Source: Mytilus californianus (Eukaryota > Mollusca > Bivalvia > Mytilida > Mytilidae). Taken from it: a DNA stretch of 64,000 bases. A model generated the notes under the pieces. It did not search any database. It had not been told where the DNA came from and saw only the letters and a program-made list of their open reading frames with translations. Every line of letters begins with the position of its first letter. The first letter of the stretch is position 1. Shown here piece after piece: positions 22,752-34,652 of the stretch. Position numbers and translations under genes: made by a program. The stretch spans positions 69,528,322 to 69,592,321 of the forward strand of contig NW_026262593.1 in assembly GCF_021869535.1 (NCBI RefSeq). The letters are read 5' to 3'.

Positions 22752-24551
22752 CAAAAAAATAAAAAATAAAGCATCAATTTACGTTCTAAGTAAGTAATTA
22801 CACGCTTCAATCATTACAAGTATATCAATTGGTAAAATACATGCTGTTTTCTGATCATTAAGTCTGGTCACGCCTTGTCTTTCACGATCAAAATAATGCG
22901 TTGAATGATCTTTCACGATCAATTTTGATTAAAAATCAACAAAAATATACTTTTTCAAAAATAATATGAACTTTTTCAAGTAATAACATACTTTTATTTT
23001 ACTGGACTATCTGACACAATATAAAGGATTTAGTTTCAAATATATCATGATATATTAAAATGTGACCATTGTAGACACAAAACGTGATTTTTTCTTAATG
23101 ATTCTCACATGATTGTGTGTCGCCTTTTGTGTTTTCTTAAAAAGTACTGCATTTTTTCTTTAACTTAGTGCACAGTATTATTAAGGAAGTTGAATCATTT
23201 TGACAGGCATAATTTTTTTCTCTGATTTGTTCAACCTTTTGAAAATACAGCAGATTTTTCACAGATCTTGAAGTAGAATTACACTTAATTGCAATCACGA
23301 TCCGATACCAGATCTTTCACGATCCGATCGCAATGCTTGACCACCATTAGTTATTCTTTCACAATCATTTCTCTCGATATATCGAATGACATCCTTGTAT
23401 ATACTGTACACCAGGAAAAAAGTATCGCACCACGCTGATTTTTCTCACAAACCAAAACATTATAACATATGATATTATTCATGGCCCCGCGTAAACATAT
23501 ATGAAATACCCCATTTTTCAAACTAATTAAAATATCGATCAATCGTAACTCCCTCATATGAGTATAACTAAATCAGAAATATATATTTTAGTTAGATTGT
23601 CCTTTTTGTTATTCACAAGACCAAAGGAATAAAACTAAAGTAAAAAGGTTAAAAAAAAAATAACGAATCCCATTAACTACAGTGTTGAAATACCAGAGGA
23701 TGTTCTGGGTTTTAAAAATGAACAATGTTTAATTTGGATGTTTACACGAAGAAAAGTTCTTAAGTACAGTTCGTTTTGTTTGGAAAACGAGAATATGTGT
23801 GAGTGGTTTCAATAAACCCACACGACAATGTCCAATACTGAGTGAAACCACCGTTCACTCGAATCACCGATGCTAACCATCGTTGTAAATAAAATTCACA
23901 CAGGAACAAGTGTGCTATTGAAGGGTCGCAATTGGTGCCCGAAGGAATACATACGACCTGCCGATAAACTTTCTTGCTAAAACGTACATACAGCTTTCAA
24001 ACTATGAAAAGTGATAATCGAGAAAACCGTTTCTTATGTGAAGTAGCGATATTTTATTTTGGTAAACGAGATGCATTGTGGAAAAATCGCACAGTACAAA
24101 CTTCGGTATAACTTTCCATGCATAATTCTATGTCAATGTTGTATTTATACGAGAAAATATGCATAAAGATAAAATGAAACTTATTTCCACGATCTATAAT
24201 TTTGAAGTTATACAAATAATATACCAATAATGTAACGAAGGCAGTGGAATACACTTTAAATGTGTTCGATCGCATATTAAACCATAAGCATGTGAAATAG
24301 ATTGTTAATTCTATATTTTATTACATGCATGCGATATTTTTTTAGTTTTGTTATTATGAAAATTAATATTGCTATATTTTTCTCATAGAAATGCGATATT
24401 TTTTTTCATATCGAAACAATTATTATATGATACAATGCATTCCATAAAAAAACTAGAAACACCATGCAGCGTTTTTTTTTTATGACAGGTTAGATGGAAT
24501 AGGCAAATTACGATAACTAACACTAAAGTTTCGTACATGATATCAAATAAG
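22752..24551. other. No supported gene; AT-rich
   Basis: No exon recognised. Several TTTCACGATC motifs lie at 22880-23350. Short open frames on the minus strand (23351-23557, 24054-24275) have no recognisable content. Confidence 0.45.
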
Positions 24552-24960
24552 GAAATGGGGTATGATGGCTAATGAGACAACTATCCATCGAAGTCCAAAT
24601 GATTTAAGCAATTATAGGTCAACGTACAGCCTTCAACAATGATTGGTTGATTGATGGGTGTTCAACGCCACTTTCAGCATTATTGGCTGTTTCGCGGCAG
24701 TCAATTTTTATTGGTGGAGGAAGCCGGAAACAACTGCCGACCTTCGGTAGGAAAACTGACAATCCTAGTCAATTAAGATTGAAGTCGAATGAACCCGTCA
24801 CGTGCGGGGTTCCAGTTCACTACTTCAGTGATGACAGGCTAGTCATGCAGTGTTTGAACTACTTAGACCACTCCACCACCGAAGCCCCCCTTAACCAATG
24901 AGCAGACTCCATACCTTATACAGTCAACTATGAAAGAACCTGACATGACAAAATTCAAAC
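24552..24960 (+). repeat. Diverged mussel dispersed repeat, split by a SINE
   Basis: It starts GGGGTATGATGGCTAATGAG and runs to GCCTTCAACAATGA, is interrupted by the SINE at 24643-24890, then resumes with GAGCAGACTCCATACC. It is the same family as 8283-8760. The interruption falls exactly within the CAACAATGAGC motif of the intact copy. Confidence 0.8.
24643..24890 (-). mobile_element. tRNA-derived SINE nested in dispersed repeat
   Basis: Same family as the copies in the minisatellite, read on the minus strand. The flanks are AACAATGA on the left and AACCAATGA on the right, a slightly diverged target-site duplication. The B-box-like region is mutated (GGTTCCAGTTC), so this copy is probably inert. 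Confidence 0.8.
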
Positions 24961-25079
24961 ATTTGAAACAAACGAAAAGGATGCACAAGCTGAAATGTAT
25001 TGCCTCTTTTTCTAACCATGATTGATTTTATGTTGATAGTCGTAAAGATTAAGTTTTACTGTACGCATCACATACATTT

Positions 25080-25560
25080 AACATTATCAATGATCCACAA
25101 AAATGAGGTCAAGGTCAGATAAACTAAGCCAGACAGACATGTACACCCTACAATCAAGCTATACACCAAATGCAGTTGACCCTGCTGCTTATAGTATCTT
25201 AGAAGTCGACCTAATTACTGAAACTGAAATTTGACCAAGGACAAATGATACTTGCCAGATAGACATGTACACCTTACAATCATTCCATTCACCAAATATA
25301 GTTGATTTTCTGCTTACAGTATCTGAGAAACGTACCTAATCATGTAACTTCAACCTTGATCACTGATCTATGGAATTGGGTTTAGTTCAGGTGAACCCTG
25401 TCTGATGGACATGTAGACCTTGCAAGGAACCCATTTACCACATATAGTTATCCTATTACTTATAATAAGTAAGAAATTTACATGACAAAAGAACTTCATT
25501 TTTTTCAGGCACTCACTGAACCATTAAAATGTGGTCAAGGACAGCTGACTTATGACAGAC
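25080..25560 (+). repeat. Degenerate tandem units of about 130-150 bp
   Basis: Three to four units share GACATGTA(C/G)ACC (25136, 25264, 25409), GGTCAAGG and TATAGTTATCC-like motifs. They are a common bivalve repeat type, and divergence between units is high. A fragment of the 8283-type repeat follows at about 25735-25870. Confidence 0.65.
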
Positions 25561-25870
25561 AGAAACTACGAAACATAAGTCATCTGTATAGAAGGTATGA
25601 AGCCTCTCGGTCTTTTACCTTATGAAATATAAAGCGGAATACAAATAGTTTACGCCACCACCACTGAATTGTAATCCCTATCTTGCATTCTGCTACATTC
25701 GTCACAAGCAAGACAATTAAACAACCGCCTCATTTATGAAAAATCAAGAAAAACAGATATAACAGACAGACAGCACCATCAACAACCACTTCATTACAGG
25801 CTCCCAACAAGTCAGAAACATACAGAATATGGCATGGTGAAACATGTTTGTGAGCGCTCAACCCTACAAA

Positions 25871-27050
25871 ATGTATTTAATGTTAAGTCAATAAGACAAT
25901 CAACCAATAGCCAATAACAACTACTAAATAAATCATGTTCTCCCACAATGTAGCATGACCTTGTGCAATGCCAAAACATAAGTACATAATATCAACATGA
26001 TGTAGGACCATAAGTTTTCAAAAATATAATTTAAAAGCAAATCATGATTAATCTTCATATAACTGAGATTCATGCTTACCATACTTCTTTCTGTTTACAA
26101 AAATTTGATACCCGACTTACAAGAGGTAATTCAACATACCGGATTATTGACGTCACACAAATTTCTTGATTTGAAACCCACTCATGATTTTTTAAGGGTT
26201 TTTTTTTTCTTGAAACATTTCTTTGAAACCATACCCACACTTAAATCAGTAAAACAAAGTTTCATTTTTGTATTGCCGAGACTAAGCAATAAAAATCTAA
26301 ATCAGGCCATATGAATGTTGCAGGCAGGAATATATCAACTTGCTGTTCCTACAAAATTTCACTTTAGAAACTCTTTTAGTCCGTACAACAACAGTACAGG
26401 AAGACTGGATTTGTTAATGACCACCCATGACCGATCAACAAAATTTTCTTATGCAATGCCATTTGCAAGACAAAGTTTAAGAGGGGAACATCAATTGTTA
26501 ACCTAGTTGTCGGATGTCATGGCAGACAGATTCTTGCAATAAATGTTACCCATATACTGAAACGCCATAGAAAAAGACTGCAAAACTATCTTTATTTTAA
26601 AGGGTACAGTTTCATCCGATATAATTTGCCAAAACAGACTGTAACAGGTGAGCCAGAGGCAAAATCAGAAGGGACAAAACAGAACTCAAAACATACCCAA
26701 CAAAACTGGTTCACGTTTCTGTCAGTAATTGAGGTGTTGGTTACAAGAAATCATTGCCTTCCACTGTGACACATCCATTTCAATGTATAATGTGAACTTT
26801 AAATTTGACATAATCAATTCATCTTAAAACTAGAGGCTCTAAAGAGTCTGTGTCACTCACCTAGGTCTATGTGCAACTTCAACAATGGACAATCTCTAAC
26901 ATTGTAGACTAGGATAAAGTTCATGACCAAATTTTTTTTTTTTTTATCTTGTTTTGCTGATCATTTTTTCTGTTTACAGTTTCTCTTTTATATCTTCTAA
27001 CTTCTTCTGCCCAAAATGCAAAAAGGGTAAAAATTTTCAGTTATCGTAAT
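25871..27050. other. No supported gene; repeat-derived text
   Basis: Open frames on the plus strand at 26072-26506 lack splice context and family signatures. From 26820 on the text resembles repeats that recur near 30700-30950 (TTATTTGTAGATCTTG...GCTGATCATTTTTGC). Confidence 0.4.
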
Positions 27051-27105
27051 AATTCCTATAAGTAGATAAACTCATCATAGATACCAGGATTGAAATTTTG
27101 TATTT

Positions 27106-27149
27106 GCGCCAGACGCGCGTTTCGTCTACAAAAGACTCATCAGTGACGC
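27106..27149 (-). ncRNA. Hammerhead ribozyme motif (minimal stem III, dimer type)
   Basis: On the minus strand every conserved core element is in order. GCGUCA is followed by CUGAUGA, a 3-4-bp stem II (GUCU...AGAC) with a short loop, GAAA, CGCGCG, and the cleavage triplet GUC, then UGGCGC. Stem I pairs GCGUCA with UGGCGC over 6 bp with one wobble. Stem III is only the palindromic CGCGCG, which suits cleavage as a dimer, as known for hammerheads in animal repeats and Penelope-like elements. It lies in a dispersed mussel repeat (from about 27080). Activity is inferred from the intact core, not shown. Confidence 0.8.
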
Positions 27150-28006
27150 TCGAATAGACAGCTGACAATTTCATCTATGCTGACCTTTTTGCAGATCTTG
27201 TTTTGCTAATCAGTTTTGTGTTTTTAAAGTTTCTATCTATCTATAAAAGTTTTCAACAGAAAGGGCAAAAACTCGAAAAATTGGTAAAAATTGTCTTTTA
27301 AGGGTACTAACTTCTATAAAGAGTTGACCAAAATATTCAGAAATTTCAACTTATTTGTAGACCTTGTGGATCATTATTGATATTTAAAGTTTCTCGGTCT
27401 ATTATAGTTTCAAAACAAGCATTCTGAGAGTATTGCATGGCAATACATAGTCCCCTACCGGGTAAAAATTCATTATACTGGAACAAAATGCTTACTTGTT
27501 CTATAACTTGTCATGGTGTAAACAAAAAGAAAATATCAAGTCAATATCTTCAAGCATGACTAAAAACAGTGTGGAAAACTGATTATTTGAGTGAATCCAA
27601 GGACCATAACTCTGCACAAAATTATCAGACCGAAACAAAAATTTGAACTTGATCTGTAACTTGTCATGATAAAACTATACACCAATTGTCAATCAATATC
27701 TTCAAGCATGATGAAAAAAAGTGAGGAAAACCTATAACACTCTAACATAAGTTATGATTAATAGTTCTCTAAAATTAGATATGATGTAATACAATGTATT
27801 TCTATTTTCAAATTACAATCAAATATAATTAATAGTTCCAAATATTTTTTCTTTCATTTGTCACAAACTAATAAAGATTTGTAACGTATCTATAAAATGT
27901 CAACAACTTTTATCTACACAATGTAATGTAATGAAATATATACCTTAATAAAAATAGATTATTATCTAATTAAAGGATTTCACTTAATAAAAATATATAT
28001 ATATAT

Positions 28007-30087
28007 CCGTTCATCCTATTTTGACTCTTCAAAATTCAAGAGTCAATCCCAAATTGAGGTAAATTATATGGCCTTCCAAATACCGTTTCGATTCCTAACA
28101 TCACTGAAGAGACATTAATTGTCGAAATCCGGATATGGTGTACAAATTTTTGCACCTCATGTTTGCGGTATACCATCTTTTCTGCAAGTTTATTGTTTTC
28201 TGTTTGGTATTTAATTAATACGATCCATTTTTACATCTGGTGATCCGTTTATTTGGCAATCGCCATGGCAGTCAGCAGGGTTTAAGAACATCCGTTGTTC
28301 GACCTGCTAGTCAAATGCGTTTTGTTAAAATATACTTTTTCACTTTTTTTGGTCTTTTGGAAAATGTTGTTTGTGCTGTATTTAGACCACTCTACCAAGA
28401 AATTTGTTTTGCATGCACACGTATACAAATTGCGGTTTTTTATCCAACGCAATCATAGGTTTGAACGTTGTTTTCAATTTAGACTTGTTTATATTTTTTC
28501 GTTTGGGCTTGTATTATATTTGCCTTCGGGTTTATATGATCCGTTCATCCTATTTTGACTCTTCAAAATTCAAGAGTCAATCCCAAATTGAGGTAAATTA
28601 TATGGCCTTCCAAATACCGTTTCGATTCCTAACATCACTGAAGAGACATTAATTGTCGAAATCCGGATATGGTGTACAAATTTTTGCACCTCATGTTTGT
28701 GGTATACCATCTTTTCTGCAAGTTTATTGTTTTCTGTTTGGTATTTAATTAATAAGATCCATTTTTACATCTGGTGATCCGTTTATTTGGCAATCGCCAT
28801 GGCAGTCAGCAGGGTTTAAGAACATCCGTTGTTCGACCTGCTAGTCAAATGCGTTTTGTTAAAATATACTTTTTCACTTTTTTTGGTCTTTTGGAAAATG
28901 TTGTTTGTGCTGTATTTAGACCACTCTACCAAGAAATTTGTTTTGCATGCACACGTATACAAATTGCGGTTTTTTATCCAACGCAATCATAGGTTTGAAC
29001 GTTGTTTTCAATTTAGACTTGTTTATATTTTTTCGTTTGGGCTTGTATTATATTTGCCTTCGGGTTTATATGATCCGTTCATCCTATTTTGACTCTTCAA
29101 AATTGAAGAGTCAATCCCAAATTGAGGTAAATTATATGGCCTTCCAAATACCGTTTCGATTCCTAACATCACTGAAGAGACATTAATTGTCGAAATCCGG
29201 ATATGGTGTACAAATTTTTGCACCTCATGTTTGTGGTATACCATCTTTTCTGCAAGTTTATTGTTTTCTGTTTGGTATTTAATTAATAAGATCCATTTTT
29301 ACATCTGGTGATCCGTTTATTTGGCAATCGCCATGGCAGTCAGCAGGGTTTAAGAACATCCGTTGTTCGACCTGCTAGTCAAATGCGTTTTGTTAAAATA
29401 TACTTTTTCACTTTTTTTGGTCTTTTGGAAAATGTTGTTTGTGCTGTATTTAGACCACTCTACCAAGAAATTTGTTTTGCATGCACACGTATAAAAATTG
29501 CGGTTTTTATCCAACGCAATCATAGGTTTGAACGTTGTTTTCAATTTAGACTTGTTTATATTTTTTCGTTTGGGCTTGTATTATATTTGCCTTCAGGTTT
29601 ATATGATCCGTTCATCCTATTTTGACTCTTCAAAATTCAAGAGTCAATCCCAAATTGAGGTAAATTATATGGCCTTCCAAATACCGTTTCGATTCCTAAC
29701 ATCACTGAAGAGACATTAATTGTCGAAATCCGGATATGGTGTACAAATTTTTGCACCTCATGTTTGCGGTATACCATCTTTTCTGCAAGTTTATTGTTTT
29801 CTGTTTGGTATTTAATTAATAAGATCCATTTTTACATCTGGTGATCCGTTTATTTGGCAATCGCCATGGCAGTCAGCAGGGTTTAAGAACATCCGTTGTT
29901 CGACCTGCTAGTCAAATGCGTTTTGTTAAAATATACTTTTTCACTTTTTTTGGTCTTTTGGAAAATGTTGTTTGTGCTGTATTTAGACCACTCTACCAAG
30001 AAATTTGTTTTGCATGCACACGTATAAATATTGCGGTTTTTATCCAACGCAATCATAGGTTTGAACGTTGTTTTCAATTTAGACTTG
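28007..30087 (+). repeat. 534-bp satellite, 3.9 tandem copies
   Basis: Units start with CCGTTCATCCTATTTTGACTC at 28007, about 28541, 29075 and 29608 (periods 534, 534, 533). They are nearly identical to one another. Each contains a GACTCTT...AAGAGTC stem. The array sits between two TA-dinucleotide runs. The conserved 72-105-residue frames are repeats of the DNA unit and carry no family signature, so no gene is called. Confidence 0.95.
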
Positions 30088-30146
30088 TATATATATATAT
30101 ATATATATATACACATGTAGCATTCAGAAAATTAGTGTATACAAAA

Positions 30147-30423
30147 TAACATATAAACCTGCCACAAAAATCCCAAAAAATTTACCAAAGAATGTCTTTT
30201 AAAAAATGAGTTATCTCCCTTTGTACAGATATATGGTTTAACATAGTACTCTAACATTAGTTTATGGAGTTTTTTTATGGACCAATAACATATAAACCTG
30301 CCACAAAAATCCCAAAAAATTTACCAAAGAATGTCTTTTAAAAAATGAGTTATCTCCCTTTGTACAGATATATGGTTTAACATAGTACTCTAACATTAGT
30401 TTATGGAGTTTTTTTATGGACCA
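30147..30423 (+). repeat. 139-bp tandem duplication
   Basis: Two essentially identical units run from ATAACATATAAACCTGCCAC to GGAGTTTTTTTATGGACCA. The corresponding place in the paralogous element (about 32420-32560) has one unit, so the duplication is specific to this copy. Confidence 0.9.
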
Positions 30424-30634
30424 TAACTCTGGACTAAATCATCAGACCAGAATAAAATTCGAACTTGATCTATAACTTGTCATGATAAAACTTTATACCA
30501 AATATCAAATCAATATCTTCAAGAACGAAGAAAAAAAGTGTGGAAAACTGAGTTGCCGGACTGACGGATAGACAGACGGACAGACGGATAGATGGCAAAC
30601 CTAAAGTCCCCTTTGACTTCGTCGGAAGGGGACT

Positions 30635-31210
30635 GACAATCACACAAAAAATTGGAAAACAACCGGGCAATAACTAATATAAGGAGTGGACTTACAATTT
30701 CAGTCATTAGGCTTATTTGTAGATCTTGTCTTTTTGACCATTTTTGCTATTTGTAGTGCCTAAATCTATCTATTTCAGTTTTCAAGATAATAAGCAAAAA
30801 TGCCCAAAAAAAATCATTAAAGGGAAATAACTCAAATAAAGAGTTGACTAACAATTTCGAACATGTTGACTTATTTGTAGATCTTGTCTTGCTGATCATT
30901 TTTGCTTGTTGAGTTTCAATATGATGTAATTTTAGTTTGAGTTATTTCCCTTGGCTGCCATTTTGGAGGGGTAAATTGGTTGATTGTCTTATTTGACTAA
31001 CCATATTTTTAGAATAAGTAAGTATAGTGTCTAGTATAACAAATTGAATTTTGTGATTTATGAAGGAATTTCTGCACATTGACCTCCAAAATGGTAACAA
31101 AAGGGAATTCACTCTTGCTCAAATTGGGTCAATTGAAAACTATTGTTAACAATGCCCCTAATTCAAAAGTTTCATGTGTGTAAAAGAGAGACCTACAAAA
31201 TTTACACTAT
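30635..31210. other. No supported gene; dispersed-repeat text downstream of ARMC9
   Basis: Contains TTATTTGTAGATCTTGTC-type repeat fragments and lies beyond the likely 3' end of ARMC9. Nothing coding was recognised. Confidence 0.45.
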
Positions 31211-31216
31211 TTTATT
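31211..31216 (-). promoter_or_regulatory. ARMC9: Candidate ARMC9 polyadenylation signal
   Basis: TTTATT on the plus strand reads AATAAA on the minus strand, about 510 nt past the ARMC9 stop. Other A/T-rich variants lie nearby, so the true cleavage site is uncertain. A 33-bp tandem pair (GTACAGTACAACCTGACTTT) at about 31480-31550 would lie in the 3' UTR. Confidence 0.3.
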
Positions 31217-31728
31217 CCAAATTTACAGAATTAAAATTTGTTTTTTTAAATAAACAAGGTTATCAAAATTTCAAAGATCAAATTCCAGTTATTGCAAACC
31301 AATTTATATTAATCTGACATTCAAAGCACAAAATATAATAAATACAAATGTAAAATTTACTGAATAGCTGAAATTCCAATTTTATCATTACAAAGAGCTC
31401 AAAAATACAATTTCAAAACAAGATAAACTTAACAATATTGGGAGTACAAGAAGTACCAATATGAAATGCTTTGATTTTAACAAATGTAAGTACAGTACAA
31501 CCTGACTTTTAACAAATATAAGTACAGTACAACCTGACTTTTATAACTACGAACAAAATTAAACAGATGAAACATATTTAGAGAAGAGTAAATGCACATT
31601 TTTCAAAGTCACTGCATTTAACATTCATAAAAGACATTAATAAATAGCACTAAAATATAACTAAGTCATATAAAAATGGAATGTTCTATGAACTATCACA
31701 AGTCATTAAAATGAGTAATCTCCCTTGT

Positions 31729-31793
31729 CTATGCATCCTGGTTGTGTGCACTTCCTGTAGAGAGCTTCCTTGATCCACCAGAAATAGATCCAC
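31729..31793 (-). CDS. ARMC9: ARMC9 last coding exon with stop
   Basis: Acceptor TATATTTTAG before 31793. The split Gly codon is completed from the exon at 40840 (phase 1), then a Gly/Ser-rich tail containing GSRKLSTGSAHNQDA ends at TAG (31731-31729). Phase agreement across a 9-kb intron full of repeats supports the assignment; I see no other exon needed between. Confidence 0.8.
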
Positions 31794-31804
31794 CTAAAAT
31801 ATAT

Positions 31805-32769
31805 AAAACAAGCATTCTGAGTGTATTGCATGGTAATACATAGTCCCCTACCGGGTAAAAATTCATTATACTGGAACAAAATGCTAACTTGTTCTATAAC
31901 TTGTCATGGTGTAAACAAAAAGTAAATATCATGTCAATATCTTCAAGCATGACTAAAAACAGTGTGGAAAACTGATTATATGAGTGAATTTTTCAAGTCC
32001 AAGGACCATAACTCTGCACAAAATCATTAGACCGAAACAAAAATTTGAACTTGATCTGTAACTTGTCATGATAAAACTATATACCAATTATCAATCAATA
32101 TCTTATACTTAGCATGATGAAAAAAACATTAGATATGATTAATAGTTCTCTAAAATTAGATATGATGTAATACAGTGTATATCTATTTTTGAAATTATAA
32201 TCAAATATAATTAATAGTTCCAAATATTTTTTCTTTCATTTGTCACAAACTAATATAGATTTGTAACTTATCTATAAAATGTCAACAACTTTTATCTACA
32301 CAATGTAATGTATTGAAATATATACATTAATAAAAATAGATTATTATCTATTTAAAGGATTTCTCTTCATAATTTTTTTTATATATATATATAGCATTCA
32401 GAAAATTAGTTTATACTAAATAACAAACAAACCTGCCAAAAAATTCTTCAAATAAGTTAACAAAGAATGTCGTTTAAAAAGTGAGTTATCTCCCTTTGTA
32501 CAGAGATATGGTTTAACATACTACTCTAACATTAGAAATGGTCCAGAGTTATGGTCCATAACTCTGGACTAAATCATCAGACCGAAACAAAATTCGAACT
32601 TGATCTATAACTTGTCATGATAAAAATATATACCAAATATCAAATCAATATCTTCAAGAACAAAGAAAAAAAGTGTGGAAAGCTGATTTGCCGGACTGAC
32701 GGATAGACAGACGGACAGATGGACGGAGTGCAAACCTAAAGTCCCCTTCGACTTCGTCGGTAGGGGACT
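31805..32769 (+). mobile_element. Hairpin-headed element (family ii), copy without satellite
   Basis: Head hairpin GTATTGCATGGTAATAC (31823-31839, one mismatch), arm ATAGTCCCCTACCGG, interior paralogous to 27411-28000 and 30110-30634, GAC-rich tract, terminal hairpin AGTCCCCTT...TAGGGGACT (32740-32769). At about 32375-32395 it has only a short TA run where the other copy holds the 2.1-kb satellite. It lies in the last ARMC9 intron, 12 bp from the acceptor of the final exon. Confidence 0.8.
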
Positions 32770-33585
32770 AATAAGTTTTATCAACGATGAAACATTTTGT
32801 TATCCCTTGGTAAAGAGAATTCAAGAAGCCTATATTTGTCATCTAACTACTAATTCTGACATGACAAGGATAAATTGTCCCCAGCAATAGCAATGAGTTT
32901 GTTCTCTGACAATAATATTTGTAATTATTTCCTTGTAAAAGTTTCCTTGATTAGTCATGGTAGTAGCCATATTTGATGGCAATTCCTGTCATCTGCTATA
33001 AACATTTAAAGGAATCATAAACACAGCATTTACAAACAATTAAATTTGCAGCAGAGCCTTTACAGGACTTTTCTTTTTGAAATTCTCTAATGTTTTGCAA
33101 AGGAAAAATCAAAATTGTATTCCTAAAGGTGTGATGATCCACCATAATTCTTATGGGGATCATCATGGGAAAGCATTTAATTTCCTTCATTGGCGTGTAA
33201 CCCAAATCTTTATTTTAATGTGTTTTCTGTCTGTGTATGTTTATCCATGTTTGTTTAAAAATATGCAACTGTTCTCTTGTTATGATTGTTATGATTTCAT
33301 TACAAATGTATTTCCATTAAAACTTTTCTTTTAAATATATTTGATCCAATATTCATTTTATACCCAGTTGATTTAGCATTCCTTTAAAAAAAAAATGCTC
33401 ATTACTGAATTGGGTCTTCAATTTAAACACAGTACCTGGTACTTTTTCCCCCTCTAAACTACTGATTAGTACACTTATTAATGAACTTCTATATAAAGCA
33501 TTCAAAGAATACATAGAAAAGTAACTCCTACAAAAGTCTCATCAGTACACATAAAAAAGAATAAAACCTCTGCTTACTGAATCCA
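32770..33585. other. No supported feature (ARMC9 last intron)
   Basis: AT-rich intronic sequence. Overlapping open frames at 32996-33334 on both strands have no signature. A degenerate hammerhead-like fragment (CCTACAAAAGTCTCATCAG, 33527-33545) is present but lacks the GAAA box. Confidence 0.45.
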
Positions 33586-33589
33586 TGTA

Positions 33590-33688
33590 GTGGAAACAGC
33601 CTATTATTCAACTGACATAGAGGAAACAGCCTATTATTCAACTGACATAGAGGAAACAGCCTATTATTCAACTGACATAGAGGAAACA
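33590..33688. repeat. 30-bp minisatellite, three copies
   Basis: Three perfect or near-perfect units of CCTATTATTCAACTGACATA followed by GAGGAAACAG. It lies within the last ARMC9 intron. Confidence 0.9.
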
Positions 33689-34652
33689 AAATAACTGTTT
33701 GCATTACACATTAAACAAATCTTTCTGTAGTAAAAGGGTCTGCTTGCAGATTATTATCAAGTTAATATTTTGGTTTTCGTGTAATTGCTCCGATTAATTT
33801 GTTGCATGTGGTGGATTATGATATAATTATTTTTTTTTTTTTTTATACATGAAGATGATATAATGTGAAATTAAAACAAACATATAAATGGTTAAGAATG
33901 CAGTGTAATCACATATTTAATACCATGCAGACATGAAAAAGAAGAAATACATGGAATATATAATTAAAAAAGTACTTTTTGTGCATTTTGTTTTACTAAC
34001 CCTTTTTTTTTAGTTAATATAGCTACAATCACATCGTAAGAAAAATTAAACATTGGATTTGATTTATGTTTTGAAATCAAAATTCATGAAAAAAACAAAG
34101 TTATTGACAAAAATGTTGGGAGAAAAAAAATTATCTGATTTGGTAACTTAAATATTTTTAACAAGAGAACATTTATTAACAATAAAAAAATTGATTAAAG
34201 ACTTGAATGGCTGGGTTGTGTAGAATGTTTATTAAACAATGGAGAATGCTCTATACTGAAAATTTGAATATTTGAAAAATGACTTAGTTCCCAAAGTCTG
34301 GAAAATGAGAATAAAAATCCTCAAACAATTCCATATTAGATAGCAGCTTAAGCTCCATTTAGAAATCCTTAATATGACTGGGTAAGAAGATCAGCAATTA
34401 AAGTGATGTCCCCTTGTTTTGGATTTTGACCAGAGTGTGTAGGGAATTTGTCATGAATTAATATGCAAAGTTCCTTCTTTTCCATCGTTCCAAAGCTTAT
34501 CCATGTATACAAAAAATAAAAGATATACATAACTACCGTGAGAACTGAAACATCATTAACACAGTTTAAAGAAACCTCATAATCAAATAAGCTGATTAAT
34601 ATGTCAGGAGTAAATCATAGTATCAGGCAATGAAGTTCTTAAGAATAATAAA
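33689..34652. other. No supported feature (ARMC9 last intron)
   Basis: AT-rich sequence with poly-T runs (about 33829-33844). No exon with usable splice sites was found. Confidence 0.5.

Larger units (their letters stand above)
27411..30634 (+). mobile_element. Hairpin-headed element (family ii), copy carrying a satellite array
   Basis: The head is the perfect palindrome GTATTGCATGGCAATAC (27430-27446), followed by the arm ATAGTCCCCTACCGG. The element ends with a GACGGA/GACAGA-rich tract and the terminal hairpin AGTCCCCTT...AAGGGGACT (30605-30634). A near-identical copy at 31805-32769 lacks the 534-bp satellite found here at 28007-30087 and one of two 138-139-bp units. No coding region was found. 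Confidence 0.75.

Noticed and set aside
26072-26506. Two consecutive plus-strand open frames of 80 and 63 residues
   Set aside because: No family motifs, no splice signals, and surrounding sequence is dispersed-repeat text.
28240-30149. Four near-identical open frames beginning MIRLFGNRHGSQQG
   Set aside because: They recur because the 534-bp DNA unit is tandemly repeated. No protein-family signature, and the frame end differs between units.
30430-32600. ATCATCAGACC motifs that resemble part of a hammerhead
   Set aside because: No GAAA box, stem II or GUC triplet in either orientation.
33520-33545. Second hammerhead-like fragment (CTGATGAGACTTTTGTAGG on the minus strand)
   Set aside because: The CUGAUGA box is present, but the GAAA box and cleavage triplet are lost, so at most it is a decayed relic.
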